Part shown: piece after piece, positions 24,285 through 32,673 of the stretch | How positions within the stretch are numbered: the stretch's first letter is position 1 | How the letters are laid out: every line of letters starts with the position of its first letter | Assembly: GCF_001905665.1 (NCBI RefSeq) | Contig: NZ_LIVX01000004.1 | Location: 1 to 61,683, forward strand | Length of the DNA: 61,683 bases | Origin: Streptomyces sp. CB02261 | GTDB taxonomy: Bacteria > Actinomycetota > Actinomycetes > Streptomycetales > Streptomycetaceae | Direction of reading: 5' to 3' | The notes under the pieces: generated by a model | Database searches by the model: none | Told to the model about the DNA's origin: nothing | The model's input: the letters and a program-made list of their open reading frames with translations, nothing else | Program-made: the position numbers and the translations under genes

Positions 24285-25637
24285 ATGCTGTCCGTGCTGC
24301 GCAACCGCACCTACCGGCGCCTCTTCGCCGCTCAGGTCGTCGCCCTCGTCGGCACCGGTCTCGCGACCGTCGCGCTGAGCCTGCTCGCGTACGACCTCGC
24401 GGGTGGGAACGCCTCGGCCGTCCTCGGCACGGCGCTGGCCGTCAAGATGGTCGCGTACGTCGGGACAGCCCCGTTGATCAGCGCGTTCGCCGACCGGATA
24501 CCCCGGCGGGCGCTGCTCGTCACGATGGACCTCACCAGGGCCTGCGTCGCGCTCGTGCTGCCGTTCGTCACCGAGGTCTGGCAGGTCTACGTCCTGATCC
24601 TCCTGCTCCAGGTCGCGTCCGCCGCCTTCACCCCCACGTTCCAGGCGACCGTTCCCGAGATCCTGCCCGACGAGGACGACTACACCCGCGCCCTGTCGCT
24701 GTCCCGGCTCGCCTACGACCTGGAGAGCCTGTTCAGCCCCGTGCTCGCCGCCGCCCTGCTCGCCCTCGTCCCGTACGACCGGCTCTTCGCCGGCACCGCC
24801 GCCGGTTTCGTCGCCTCCGCCGTCCTCGTCGCCTCCGTCCTGCTGCCGCAGCCGCAGCCGGTGGAGCGCACGGGCGGTGTGTACGCCAAGGCGGCCTTCG
24901 GGACCCGGCTGTTCCTCGCCACGCCCCGGCTCCGCGCCCTGCTCGCCCTCGACCTCGCGGTCGCCGCCGTCGGCGCCATGGTGCTGGTGAACACGGTCGT
25001 CCTCGTCCGGGACACCCTGGGCCGCTCACCCGGAGACGTCCCCCTCGCCCTCGGCGCGTACGGGGCGGGGTCGATGATCGTCGCCCTGGCGCTGCCCCGG
25101 GTCCTCGGGCGGCTGGGTGACCGCGCCCTGATGCTGCCCGCCGCCTTCGTGACGGCCGCCGCCCTGGGAGTGTTCGCGGCGGGGCTCGGGGCGGGGGCGC
25201 TGTCATGGCCGGCGCTCCTCGGCACGTGGCTGGTGATCGGGGCCGCGACCTCGGCGATCCTCACGCCCGGCGGGCGCCTGCTGCGCCGCTCGGCCGCCGC
25301 ACCGGACCTGCCCGCCGCGTTCGCCGCCCGGTTCTCCCTCACCCACGCCTGCTGGCTGCTCACCTACCCGCTCGCGGGCTGGCTCGCCGCCCGGGCGGGG
25401 CTCGCCGTCTCGGCGGCGGTGCTGGCCGCGCTCGCGTCCGCCGCCGCGGTGACCGCCGTACGACTCTGGCCCCGCGAGGACCCGGCCGAGCTGGAACACG
25501 TACACCTTGACCTGGCCCCGGACCATCCGCACCTCGCCGGAGTCACGGGGCGGGGTCACCGTCACCCCTTCCACATCGACGCCCTGCACCGTCGGTGGCC
25601 CGCGCCGGGGGCCGGCCGGGAGACGTCCGCGGCCTGA
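24285..25637 (+). CDS. MFS transporter with histidine-rich C-terminal tail (probable metal exporter)
   Basis: About 450 aa in the membrane, with roughly 10-12 hydrophobic helices. The MFS loop 2-3 motif appears as ADRIPRRALLVTMD. After the last helix a cytoplasmic tail reads ELEHVHLDLAPDHPHLAG and then GRGHRHPFHIDALH, giving many histidines that could bind Ni, Co or Zn. Of three in-frame ATGs (24219, 24276, 24285), the last is chosen for GGGGGA eight bases upstream; 24276 is possible. It follows the NmtR/KmtR-like ArsR gene, so efflux of Ni/Co is inferred from tail and regulator together. Confidence 0.82.
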   Translation: MLSVLRNRTYRRLFAAQVVALVGTGLATVALSLLAYDLAGGNASAVLGTALAVKMVAYVGTAPLISAFADRIPRRALLVTMDLTRACVALVLPFVTEVWQVYVLILLLQVASAAFTPTFQATVPEILPDEDDYTRALSLSRLAYDLESLFSPVLAAALLALVPYDRLFAGTAAGFVASAVLVASVLLPQPQPVERTGGVYAKAAFGTRLFLATPRLRALLALDLAVAAVGAMVLVNTVVLVRDTLGRSPGDVPLALGAYGAGSMIVALALPRVLGRLGDRALMLPAAFVTAAALGVFAAGLGAGALSWPALLGTWLVIGAATSAILTPGGRLLRRSAAAPDLPAAFAARFSLTHACWLLTYPLAGWLAARAGLAVSAAVLAALASAAAVTAVRLWPREDPAELEHVHLDLAPDHPHLAGVTGRGHRHPFHIDALHRRWPAPGAGRETSAA

Positions 25638-25904
25638 GGGGTCCGTTCACACCGGCGGGATTCTCCGAAGGTCTCCTCCTCGGCAGGTGCGGAGCCGTCA
25701 CGAAACGACGGCACCCGCGTCTCCCTCCGCCCTCCCCGTGGTGACGATTCGTCATCGAAGCCGTCAGGGTGACGCCGTTGTGCGCCGTCGTGCCAACCCC
25801 TGGGCGCAGGGGGTCAACCCGGTCGGTCCGGTCGCTCGTAGCGTGAAGAAGTGCCGAGCCGCGGAGGCGGCGGGCACGTCACCGACTGCTTCGAGAGGAC
25901 CCTC

Positions 25905-26567
25905 ATGTTCGACATCACCCAGGTGCAGGCCGCCCCGAGCAAGGATCTGCTCACGCCCGACAACTCGGTCATGCTCTTCGTGGACCACCAGCCGCAGATG
26001 TTCTTCGGCACCGGGAGCGGTGACCGCGCCGCGATCATCAACAGCACCGTGGGTCTTGCCAAGGCGGCTCGGGCGTTCGATGTGCCGGCCGTCCTGACCA
26101 CGGTCGCCGCCGAGTCGTTCTCCGGGCCCCTGCTGCCCCAGCTCGCCGAGGTGTTCCCCGAGAACGAGGCCATCGACCGTACGAGCATGAACGCCTGGGA
26201 GGACGAGGCGCTCGTGGCGGCGGTCAAGGCGACCGGACGCAGGAAGATCATCCTGTCCGGCCTGTGGACCGAGGTCTGCCTGGTGCTGCCCGCGCTCTCC
26301 GCGCTGGAGCAGGGATACGAGGTGTACGTGGTCTCCGACGCCTCCGGTGGCGTCAGCCCGGCCGCCCACGAGCACGCGCTGCAGCGGATGGTCGCCGCCG
26401 GCGCGGTGCCGGTGACGTGGGTGCAGGTGCTCCTGGAACTGCAGCGCGACTGGGCGCGCCAGGAGACGTACGGCGCGGTCATGGAGATCGTCAAGGCCCA
26501 CGCGGGCGCCTACGGCCTGGGCGTCGTGTACGCGCAGAGCGTCATCGGCGCCCACGCGGCCGGCTGA
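25905..26567 (+). CDS. Isochorismatase-like hydrolase (YcaC-type)
   Basis: 220 aa of the cysteine-hydrolase fold. MLFVDHQPQMFFG supplies the catalytic Asp, and SGLWTEVCLVLPALSALEQGYEVYVVSDASGG supplies the nucleophile Cys. The central Lys position lies in DRTSMNAWED as in YcaC-like members. YcaC-like proteins are octameric with poorly defined amide substrates. GAGAGGACC precedes the ATG at 25905. The 266 bases upstream hold no gene and probably its promoter. A DoxX gene starts six bases after its stop, so they are coupled. Confidence 0.85.
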   Translation: MFDITQVQAAPSKDLLTPDNSVMLFVDHQPQMFFGTGSGDRAAIINSTVGLAKAARAFDVPAVLTTVAAESFSGPLLPQLAEVFPENEAIDRTSMNAWEDEALVAAVKATGRRKIILSGLWTEVCLVLPALSALEQGYEVYVVSDASGGVSPAAHEHALQRMVAAGAVPVTWVQVLLELQRDWARQETYGAVMEIVKAHAGAYGLGVVYAQSVIGAHAAG

Positions 26568-26572
26568 CCTCC

Positions 26573-27091
26573 TTGGACACCGGCCTTCTGATCCTGCGTC
26601 TGCTGGTGGGCCTGCTCGTCGCCGGCCATGGCGTGCAGAAGATCAGCTCACACCTGGGCGGCAGGGGACTCGAGGGCGGCACGGAGGAGTTCCGCGCCGA
26701 CGGCTTCCGCGGCGGAGCCCTCACCGCGCTGGCGGCGGGCGGTGGCCAGATCGGATCGGGTCTGCTGCTCGCCGCCGGCTTCCTGACCCCGCTCGCCGCG
26801 ACCGGTGCCATCGGCGTCATGACGGTCGCGCTCACCGTGAAATGGCGCCACGGGCTCTGGGTGCAGAACGACGGCTACGAGTACCCGCTCGTCCTCATCG
26901 GCACCGCCGCCGCCCTGGCCGCCACCGGCCCCGGCGCCTGGTCCCTCGACGCGGTCCTCGGCCTCATGTCGTACCCGCTGTGGTGGGCCGCCCTCGCGCT
27001 CGTGGCCGGTCTCGGCAGCGGACTCCTCACCCGGCTCGTCCTGCACCGGCCCCCAGCCCCAGCCCCGGCGACCGCCGACCGCCGAGCGTGA
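26573..27091 (+). CDS. DoxX-family integral membrane protein
   Basis: 172 aa with four membrane helices: LLILRLLVGLLVAGHGVQKI, ALTALAAGGGQIGSGLLLAAGFLTPLAATGAIGVM, YPLVLIGTAAALAAT and YPLWWAALALVAGLGSGLL. The GHGVQK and NDGYEYPLVL motifs are characteristic of DoxX. DoxX proteins form redox or thiol-stress complexes in mycobacteria. The TTG start has no strong ribosome site, but the stop of the isochorismatase-like gene lies six bases upstream, so translation is probably coupled. Confidence 0.85.
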   Translation: MDTGLLILRLLVGLLVAGHGVQKISSHLGGRGLEGGTEEFRADGFRGGALTALAAGGGQIGSGLLLAAGFLTPLAATGAIGVMTVALTVKWRHGLWVQNDGYEYPLVLIGTAAALAATGPGAWSLDAVLGLMSYPLWWAALALVAGLGSGLLTRLVLHRPPAPAPATADRRA

Positions 27092-27176
27092 GCCGCGCAG
27101 ACCGGGTCCGGCCGCCCGCGTACCCCCGACCGGGCGGCCGGGCCCTTCCCCCTCCCTCTCCCGAACAGGACACCCG

Positions 27177-27755
27177 ATGGACACCCTCACGACCCCGCAC
27201 GGCGGCGGCCAGCCGCTGCTGCACCAGAAGGGCGCCGAGACCCAGGCGTTCGGCACGCTCAAGCAGCTGCCGATCGGCCTCGGCCACGACACCCGCATGT
27301 ACGCGTGCCAGCGGCTGAACCGCGTCCTCGCCGACACGCAGATCCTCCACTCGCTCTACAAGAAGCACCACTGGCTCATGCGCGGGGCGACCTTCTACTC
27401 GCTCCACCTCATGCTGGACAAGCACGCGGAGGCCCAGCTGGCCATCGTGGACGCGCTGGCCGAGCGGATCCAGAGCCTCGGCGGCGTCGCCGTCGGAGAC
27501 CCGCGCCACGTCGCGGAACTGACGGCGATCCCGCGGCCGCCGGACGGCGTCGAGCCGGTGCCCGTCATGCTGTCGCGGCTCCTCGACGCGCACGAGCGGA
27601 TCCTGATCGACGCCCGGGACGCCGCCGCCCGGCTCTCCGGAGAGGGCGACGAGGGCAGCGCCGACCTGCTCGTCTCCGACGTCGTCCGCACCGGCGAGGC
27701 GCAGGTGTGGTTCCTGGCCGAGCACCTGGTGGACACCCCTCTGGTGCGCGGCTGA
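27177..27755 (+). CDS. Dps-family DNA-protecting ferritin-like protein
   Basis: 192 aa. The Dps ferroxidase region reads LYKKHHWLMRGATFYSLHLMLDKHAEAQLAIVDALAERI, matching the HxN/RGPxF..LHxxLD..Y pattern at the dimer interface. The N-terminal extension (about 45 residues) and the C-terminal helix (VVRTGEAQVWFLAEHL) are normal. It stores iron and shields DNA from peroxide. It follows the DoxX gene by 85 bases, in keeping with an oxidative-stress theme. Confidence 0.87.
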   Translation: MDTLTTPHGGGQPLLHQKGAETQAFGTLKQLPIGLGHDTRMYACQRLNRVLADTQILHSLYKKHHWLMRGATFYSLHLMLDKHAEAQLAIVDALAERIQSLGGVAVGDPRHVAELTAIPRPPDGVEPVPVMLSRLLDAHERILIDARDAAARLSGEGDEGSADLLVSDVVRTGEAQVWFLAEHLVDTPLVRG

Positions 27756-27799
27756 TGGACACGTACGACGTTCGTAGACCCCCAGAAGGAGAACCCCTC

Positions 27800-28753
27800 A
27801 TGCAGAACCGTCCGATCCTCGAACCCGCCGCCCAGGCCTTCGCCGACGCCACCGCCCAGCCGCCGTACCTCTACCAGATCCCCGTCGCCGAAGGCCGTAA
27901 GGCCGTGGACGGGGTCCAGAGCGGCGAGGGCGTTCCCCTGCCCGAGGTCGACGAGGAGTGGACCACCGTCCACGGCGGCCCTACCGGCGACGTCCGCGCC
28001 CGGATCGTCCGCCCCCGCGGTGCCACCGGCCCGCTGCCCGTCATCCTCTACATCCACGGCGCGGGCTGGGTGTTCGGCAACGCCCACACCCACGACCGGC
28101 TCGTCCGTGAACTCGCCGTGGGCGCCGGCGCGGCCGTCGTCTTCCCCGAGTACGACCTGTCGCCCGAGGCCCGGTATCCCGTCGCCGTCGAGCAGAACTA
28201 CACCGTCGCCCAGTGGATCGCCCGCGAGGGCCACCACAAGGATCTCGACGGCACCCGGATCGCCGTCGCGGGCGACTCGGTCGGCGGCAACATGAGCGCC
28301 GCCCTCACCCTCATGGCCAAGCAGCGCGGCGACGTCCGCATCGCGCACCAGGTCCTCTTCTACCCGGTGACCGACGCGAGCTTCGACACCGACTCGTACC
28401 ACCGGTTCGGCGAGGGCTACTTCCTGCGCCGCGACGCCATGAAGTGGTTCTGGGACCAGTACACGACGGAGGAGTCCGAGCGGGCCCAGGTCACCGCGTC
28501 GCCGCTGCGCGCCTCCACCGAGCAGCTGACGGGTCTGCCGCCGGCGCTGGTCATCACCGCCGAGGCGGACGTCCTGCGCGACGAGGGCGAGGCGTACGCG
28601 GCGAAGCTCCGCGCCGCCGGCGTCCCCGTCACCGCCCTGCGCGTCCAGGGGGTCATCCACGACTTCGTCATGCTGAACGCACTGCGCGAGACGCAGGGCG
28701 CGGAACTCGCCATCGGCCTCGCCGTCGACACCCTGCGCAAGGCCCTCGCATGA
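27800..28753 (+). CDS. Alpha/beta hydrolase, HSL-type esterase
   Basis: 317 aa. The oxyanion-hole motif is HGAG (86-89, usual HGGG) and the nucleophile elbow is GDSVGGN with Ser160. The acid is in ITAEADVLRDEGEAY and the base His in VIHDFVML, which is the full triad of hormone-sensitive-lipase-like esterases. GAAGGAGAACC precedes the ATG. Its stop overlaps the start of the next amidohydrolase (ATGA), suggesting the two enzymes act on one small ester or amide substrate. Confidence 0.9.
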   Translation: MQNRPILEPAAQAFADATAQPPYLYQIPVAEGRKAVDGVQSGEGVPLPEVDEEWTTVHGGPTGDVRARIVRPRGATGPLPVILYIHGAGWVFGNAHTHDRLVRELAVGAGAAVVFPEYDLSPEARYPVAVEQNYTVAQWIAREGHHKDLDGTRIAVAGDSVGGNMSAALTLMAKQRGDVRIAHQVLFYPVTDASFDTDSYHRFGEGYFLRRDAMKWFWDQYTTEESERAQVTASPLRASTEQLTGLPPALVITAEADVLRDEGEAYAAKLRAAGVPVTALRVQGVIHDFVMLNALRETQGAELAIGLAVDTLRKALA

Positions 28754-30666
28754 CCAGGCCGTCGACTCACGGACCCACCGCACACGGGCCGTCGACGAGC
28801 ATGCCGGTGGCGGGCCTCGTCCCCGCCCCGCGTGGGGAGCACGAGCACGCCGACCTCCTCGTCCGCAACGCCAAGGTCTTCACCGGTGACCCCGACCGGC
28901 CCGGGGCCCGCGCCGTCGCGATCCGCGACGGCAGGGTGGCGGCCCTCGGCGACGACCACGACCTCGCCCACCTCGTGGGGCCGGGCACGAAGGTCGTCGA
29001 CGCCCTCGGACGCCGGGTGATCCCCGGCCTCAACGACTCGCACCTGCATGTCATCAGGGGCGGCCTGAACTACGTCCTGGAGCTGCGCTGGGACGGGGTG
29101 CGCAGCCTCCGACACGCCCTCGCGATGCTGCGCGAGCAGGCCGGCCGCACTCCGAAGGGGCAGTGGATCCGGGTGGTGGGCGGCTGGACCGCCGAGCAGT
29201 TCGCCGAGCGCCGGATGCCGACCGTCGCCGAGCTGAACGCCGCCGCCCCCGACACCCCCGTCTTCGTCCTGCACCTGTACCAGTCGGCGCTGATGAACCG
29301 GGCCGCCGTGCGGGCGGCGGGATTCACCCGAAACACCCCGGACCCTCGCGGCGGGCAGATCGTCCGCGGCCGGGACGGCGAACCCAACGGCGTCCTCCTC
29401 GCCGCCCCGAGCGCCCTGATCCTGTACTCGACCCTGGCCAAGGCGCCGGCCCTCGACGAGGCCGACAAGCGCACGTCGACCCGCCACTTCCTGCGCGAGC
29501 TGAACCGCTTCGGCCTGACGTCGGCGGTCGACGCCGCAGGCGGCTTCCAGAACTTCCCCGACAACTACGCCACCGTCATGGACCTGGCATCGTCGGGGGA
29601 GCTGACCCTCCGGATCGCCTACCACCTGTTCCCGCAGACGGCCGGCCAGGAACTCGCCGACCTGAAGCGGTGGACGGAGACGGTCAAGCCCGGCGACGGC
29701 GACGAGTGGCTCCGGCTCAACGGCGCGGGGGAGAACCTGACCTGGGCCGCGGCCGACTTCGAGAACTTCTCCGAACCCCGGCCCGAACTCGCCGCAGGGT
29801 ACGAGGCCGAATTCGAGAGCGCCGTCCGGCTCCTGCTCGAGAACGGCTGGGGCTTCCGGCTCCACGCGACCTACGACGAGACGATCCGCCGCGACCTGGC
29901 GGTGTTCGAGAAGCTCGCGGCGGAAGGACTCTTCCCCGGCGGCAACCGCTGGCTCTTCGACCACGCCGAGACCGTCTCGGCCGAGAGCCTGGACCGGATC
30001 GCGGCCCTCGGCGGCGCCCTGTCCGTCCAGAACCGCATGTCCTTCCAGGGCACCGCGTTCCTCGACCGCTACGGCGCCGAGGCCGCCGCCCACACCCCGC
30101 CGGTCCGGGCCATGCTCGACCGAGGTCTGACCGTCGCCGCCGGAACCGACGCCACCCGCGTCTCCTCGTACAACCCGTGGGTCGCACTCCACTGGCTGGT
30201 GACCGGGCGCACCGTCGGTGGCACGGCCCTCTACCCGGCCGGGAACCTGATCGACCGGGAGACCGCCCTCGGCCTCTACACCCGGGGAGGAGCGCGGCTC
30301 ACGGGCGAGCAGGACGTCAAGGGAGCTCTGCGAGAGGGGTGTTACGGCGACCTCGCGATCCTCTCCGACGACTTCCTCACCGTGCCCGAGGACGTCATTC
30401 CCGACATCGAGTCGGTCCTCACCGTCGTCGGCGGCCGGATCGTCTACGCGACCGCCGAGTACGAGGGGCTCGACGAGGCCGTCCCGCCGGTGAGCCCAGG
30501 GTGGAGCCCGGTGGCCCGCTTCGGCGGCTACCAGAGCGGGGCCCGCCAGGCATCCGCCGTGGCCGAGGCCGTCGCCGAATCCGAGGAGCACCGCCGCTGG
30601 CGCGTCGCCCGCGGCTTCGTCCCCGGCACGGCGCCGTCCTTCGTCGATCCCTGCTTCGAGCACTGA
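28750..30666 (+). CDS. YtcJ-like metal-dependent amidohydrolase
   Basis: 638 aa. The N-terminal beta-sandwich strand ADLLVRNAKVFTGD leads to the metal-binding NDSHLH. Other barrel ligands are seen in FRLHATYDE, WLFDHAE and VAAGTDATRVSSYNP, followed by the second half of the sandwich (GDLAILSDDFLTV, IESVLTVVGGRIVYA). This is the amidohydrolase_3/YtcJ group, binuclear metal hydrolases acting on exocyclic amides. The start is an ATGA overlap with the esterase gene. A C-terminal extension of about 60 residues is unusual but present in relatives I recall. Confidence 0.87.
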   Translation: MTRPSTHGPTAHGPSTSMPVAGLVPAPRGEHEHADLLVRNAKVFTGDPDRPGARAVAIRDGRVAALGDDHDLAHLVGPGTKVVDALGRRVIPGLNDSHLHVIRGGLNYVLELRWDGVRSLRHALAMLREQAGRTPKGQWIRVVGGWTAEQFAERRMPTVAELNAAAPDTPVFVLHLYQSALMNRAAVRAAGFTRNTPDPRGGQIVRGRDGEPNGVLLAAPSALILYSTLAKAPALDEADKRTSTRHFLRELNRFGLTSAVDAAGGFQNFPDNYATVMDLASSGELTLRIAYHLFPQTAGQELADLKRWTETVKPGDGDEWLRLNGAGENLTWAAADFENFSEPRPELAAGYEAEFESAVRLLLENGWGFRLHATYDETIRRDLAVFEKLAAEGLFPGGNRWLFDHAETVSAESLDRIAALGGALSVQNRMSFQGTAFLDRYGAEAAAHTPPVRAMLDRGLTVAAGTDATRVSSYNPWVALHWLVTGRTVGGTALYPAGNLIDRETALGLYTRGGARLTGEQDVKGALREGCYGDLAILSDDFLTVPEDVIPDIESVLTVVGGRIVYATAEYEGLDEAVPPVSPGWSPVARFGGYQSGARQASAVAEAVAESEEHRRWRVARGFVPGTAPSFVDPCFEH

Positions 30667-30682
30667 AAGAGAGATCCACCCG

Positions 30683-31420
30683 ATGTCCGCAGCCTCCCCC
30701 GCCGCCGACAGCGGCGACACCCCGGCGGCCTCGCCGGACGCGCCTCCGGGGCGCCGTTTCGAACCGGACCTCCGGTCGATGACACGGATCAACCTGCGCC
30801 CCATCGCCTCACCGATGCCGCTCGGCTTCTTCACGATAGCCATCGCCTCCGTGATGACGGGCTGCCTGCAGCTCGGGATCTTCGACGAGACGGCCCGCGG
30901 CGCCGTCGCCCTCACCGTGCTGCCGGCCTTCGCCCTGCAACTCCTGGTGAGCTTCCTGGCCTTCGGCGCCCGTGACGTGATCGCGGCGACGCTGATGGGG
31001 GTCTTCGCCGGCAGTTGGCTGCCCTACTCGCTCATCATGCTCAGCGGCGCGGCCGACGGCCTTCAGGTTCTGGGCGTGTTCAACCTGGCGCTCCTCTGCT
31101 TCGGCGCCCTGATGACCGCCGTGACCCGGCCCAAGCGAGCGCTGTGGCTCGTCCTCGCGGTCTCCCTGCCCCGCTGGGCGGCCACCGGCCTCGCGGGCGT
31201 CACCGGCGCCGACTGGCTGACGCGCACGTCCGGTGCGCTCGGCCTCCTGGTGGCGCTCGTCGCGATGTACACGGCGTTCGCCCTGATGCTCGAGGACATG
31301 CGCAGCGAGCAGGTCCTGCCCATCGGCCGCAGCGGCCCCGCCCACCTCGCCGTGGAAGGCGACCTGTCCGTCCAGCTCCGCAACCTGGAACGCCAGGCGG
31401 GCGTACGCCGCACCCTCTGA
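30683..31420 (+). CDS. GPR1/FUN34/YaaH (SatP-like) membrane transporter
   Basis: 245 aa. After a disordered Pro/Ala-rich N-terminus, the signature ASPMPLGFFTIAIAS resembles the NPxPLGL motif of acetate/succinate transporters. Six hydrophobic helices follow, including LLVSFLAFGARDVIAATLMGVFAGSWL and LLVALVAMYTAFALML. It is 16 bases after the amidohydrolase gene and probably in its operon, so it may import or export a carboxylate product of the two hydrolases. Substrate specificity is unknown. Confidence 0.8.
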   Translation: MSAASPAADSGDTPAASPDAPPGRRFEPDLRSMTRINLRPIASPMPLGFFTIAIASVMTGCLQLGIFDETARGAVALTVLPAFALQLLVSFLAFGARDVIAATLMGVFAGSWLPYSLIMLSGAADGLQVLGVFNLALLCFGALMTAVTRPKRALWLVLAVSLPRWAATGLAGVTGADWLTRTSGALGLLVALVAMYTAFALMLEDMRSEQVLPIGRSGPAHLAVEGDLSVQLRNLERQAGVRRTL

Positions 31421-31465
31421 CCGCGCCCACCCACCCGGTCACACCACGACCGCACAGGAGCACCC

Positions 31466-31780
31466 ATGGAACCGCAGGTGACGGACCGGACCGAGAGGTC
31501 CCGGTACGAGGTACTCGCCGGTGACGACGGCACCGAGACCGCCGGCTTCGCCGAGTACCACCTCTCGGAGGGCGAGATCGCCTTCATCCACACCGAGATC
31601 GACAGCCGTTTCGCCGGCCGGGGCCTGGGTGGGCTACTCGCCCGCGGGGCCCTCGACGACGCTCGGGCCCGGGGCCTGCGCGTCCTGCCGTACTGCCCCT
31701 TCATCCGGGGCTGGATCGGCAAGCACCCCGAGTACACCGATCTGGTGCCCGAGGCGAGGCGCGCCCGCTTCGGCCTGTGA
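31466..31780 (+). CDS. Small GNAT-type N-acetyltransferase (YjdJ-like)
   Basis: 104 aa, the compact GNAT form. ETAGFAEYHLSEGEIAFIHTEIDSRFAGRGLGGLLARGALDDARARGLRVLPYCPFIRGWIGKHPEYTDL contains the acetyl-CoA loop (RFAGRGLG) and the conserved PYCPF...KHPEY end of the YjdJ/GCN5L1-like family. CAGGAGCACCC precedes the ATG. The acceptor is unknown. It lies in the same plus-strand run as the hydrolases. Confidence 0.88.
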   Translation: MEPQVTDRTERSRYEVLAGDDGTETAGFAEYHLSEGEIAFIHTEIDSRFAGRGLGGLLARGALDDARARGLRVLPYCPFIRGWIGKHPEYTDLVPEARRARFGL

Positions 31781-31844
31781 AGCACCCCACGAACACCGCA
31801 CATCCACCTCCCGCATCCCCCCTCACGCACCGAGGAGTTCCCCC

Positions 31845-32570
31845 ATGCCCCGACACGCCCGCCCCACCGTCGTCCTGGTCCACGGCGCCTTCGCCGACGC
31901 CTCCAGCTTCGCCCGCGTCATCCCCGAACTGACCGCCGCCGGCATGGAGGTGGTGGCCCCGGCGGTGCCCAACCGCAGCCTCGTCGACGACGCCGCGTAC
32001 ATCGCCTCGGTGATCCGCGCCGTCGAAGGTCCCGTCATCCTGGTCGGGCACTCCTACGGCGGCGCCGTCATCACCCTCGCCGGCACGGAGGACAACGTCC
32101 GCGCACTGGTGTACCTCGCGGGATACGCGCTGGAGGAGGGCGAGAGCCTGGGTGAGCTGCAGGGCCGCTTCCCCGACTCCGGCCTCGCCGACGCGCTCGT
32201 CTACACCCCGTTCCCGGTGGCGGGCTCCACCGAGACCGGCACCGACGTCTCGGTGGAGATCGAGAAGTTCCCCGCCCTCTTCGCGGCGGACGTCGACCCC
32301 GACCTCGCCGCGGTGCTCGCCGTCTCCCAGCGCCCCCTGGCCGCACGTGCCTTCTCGGAGGCGGCGCCTGTCGCGGCCTGGAGGACCAAGCCCTCGTGGG
32401 GCCTGGTCGCCTCCTCCGACCGCACGATCAACCCCGATGTGGAGCGCTACGGGTACGAGCGCGCCGGCATGACCACCGTCGAGGTCGACTCCTCCCACCT
32501 GGTCATGCTCTCCCGGCCCAAGGCCGTGGCGGAGCTGATCCAGGAGGCGGTCCGGTCCACCGCCCGCTGA
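31845..32570 (+). CDS. Alpha/beta hydrolase (small, RGR-containing type), paralogue A
   Basis: 241 aa. VVLVHGAFADASSFARVI gives the oxyanion region, LVGHSYGGAVI the nucleophile Ser, and SSHLVML the catalytic His. No lid domain is evident. The protein is clearly paralogous to the hydrolase at 47819-48532, sharing HGAFADA, GHSYGGA, GESL and GRFP segments. GAGGAG precedes the ATG. Relatives are often annotated as salicylate or methyl-ketone esterases, but no function is fixed. A candidate operator for the sugar importer begins only five bases after its stop. Confidence 0.87.
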   Translation: MPRHARPTVVLVHGAFADASSFARVIPELTAAGMEVVAPAVPNRSLVDDAAYIASVIRAVEGPVILVGHSYGGAVITLAGTEDNVRALVYLAGYALEEGESLGELQGRFPDSGLADALVYTPFPVAGSTETGTDVSVEIEKFPALFAADVDPDLAAVLAVSQRPLAARAFSEAAPVAAWRTKPSWGLVASSDRTINPDVERYGYERAGMTTVEVDSSHLVMLSRPKAVAELIQEAVRSTAR

Positions 32571-32574
32571 CCCG

Positions 32575-32594
32575 ATCGTTCAGGATCGAACGAT
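32575..32594. promoter_or_regulatory. Inverted repeat upstream of the sugar ABC operon
   Basis: ATCGTTC and GAACGAT are perfect seven-base inverted repeats with a six-base centre, about 80 bases before the binding-protein start and next to an AT-rich GATAATGTTCG that may be the promoter. It is a candidate operator for a sugar regulator; no LacI-type gene is adjacent. Confidence 0.5.
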
Positions 32595-32673
32595 TAGTCG
32601 ATAATGTTCGAGCGCTGGTAGCTTCTGATCGCCCCCGAGAACCCTTCGGCGGGCGATCGGAGGAGATACACCC

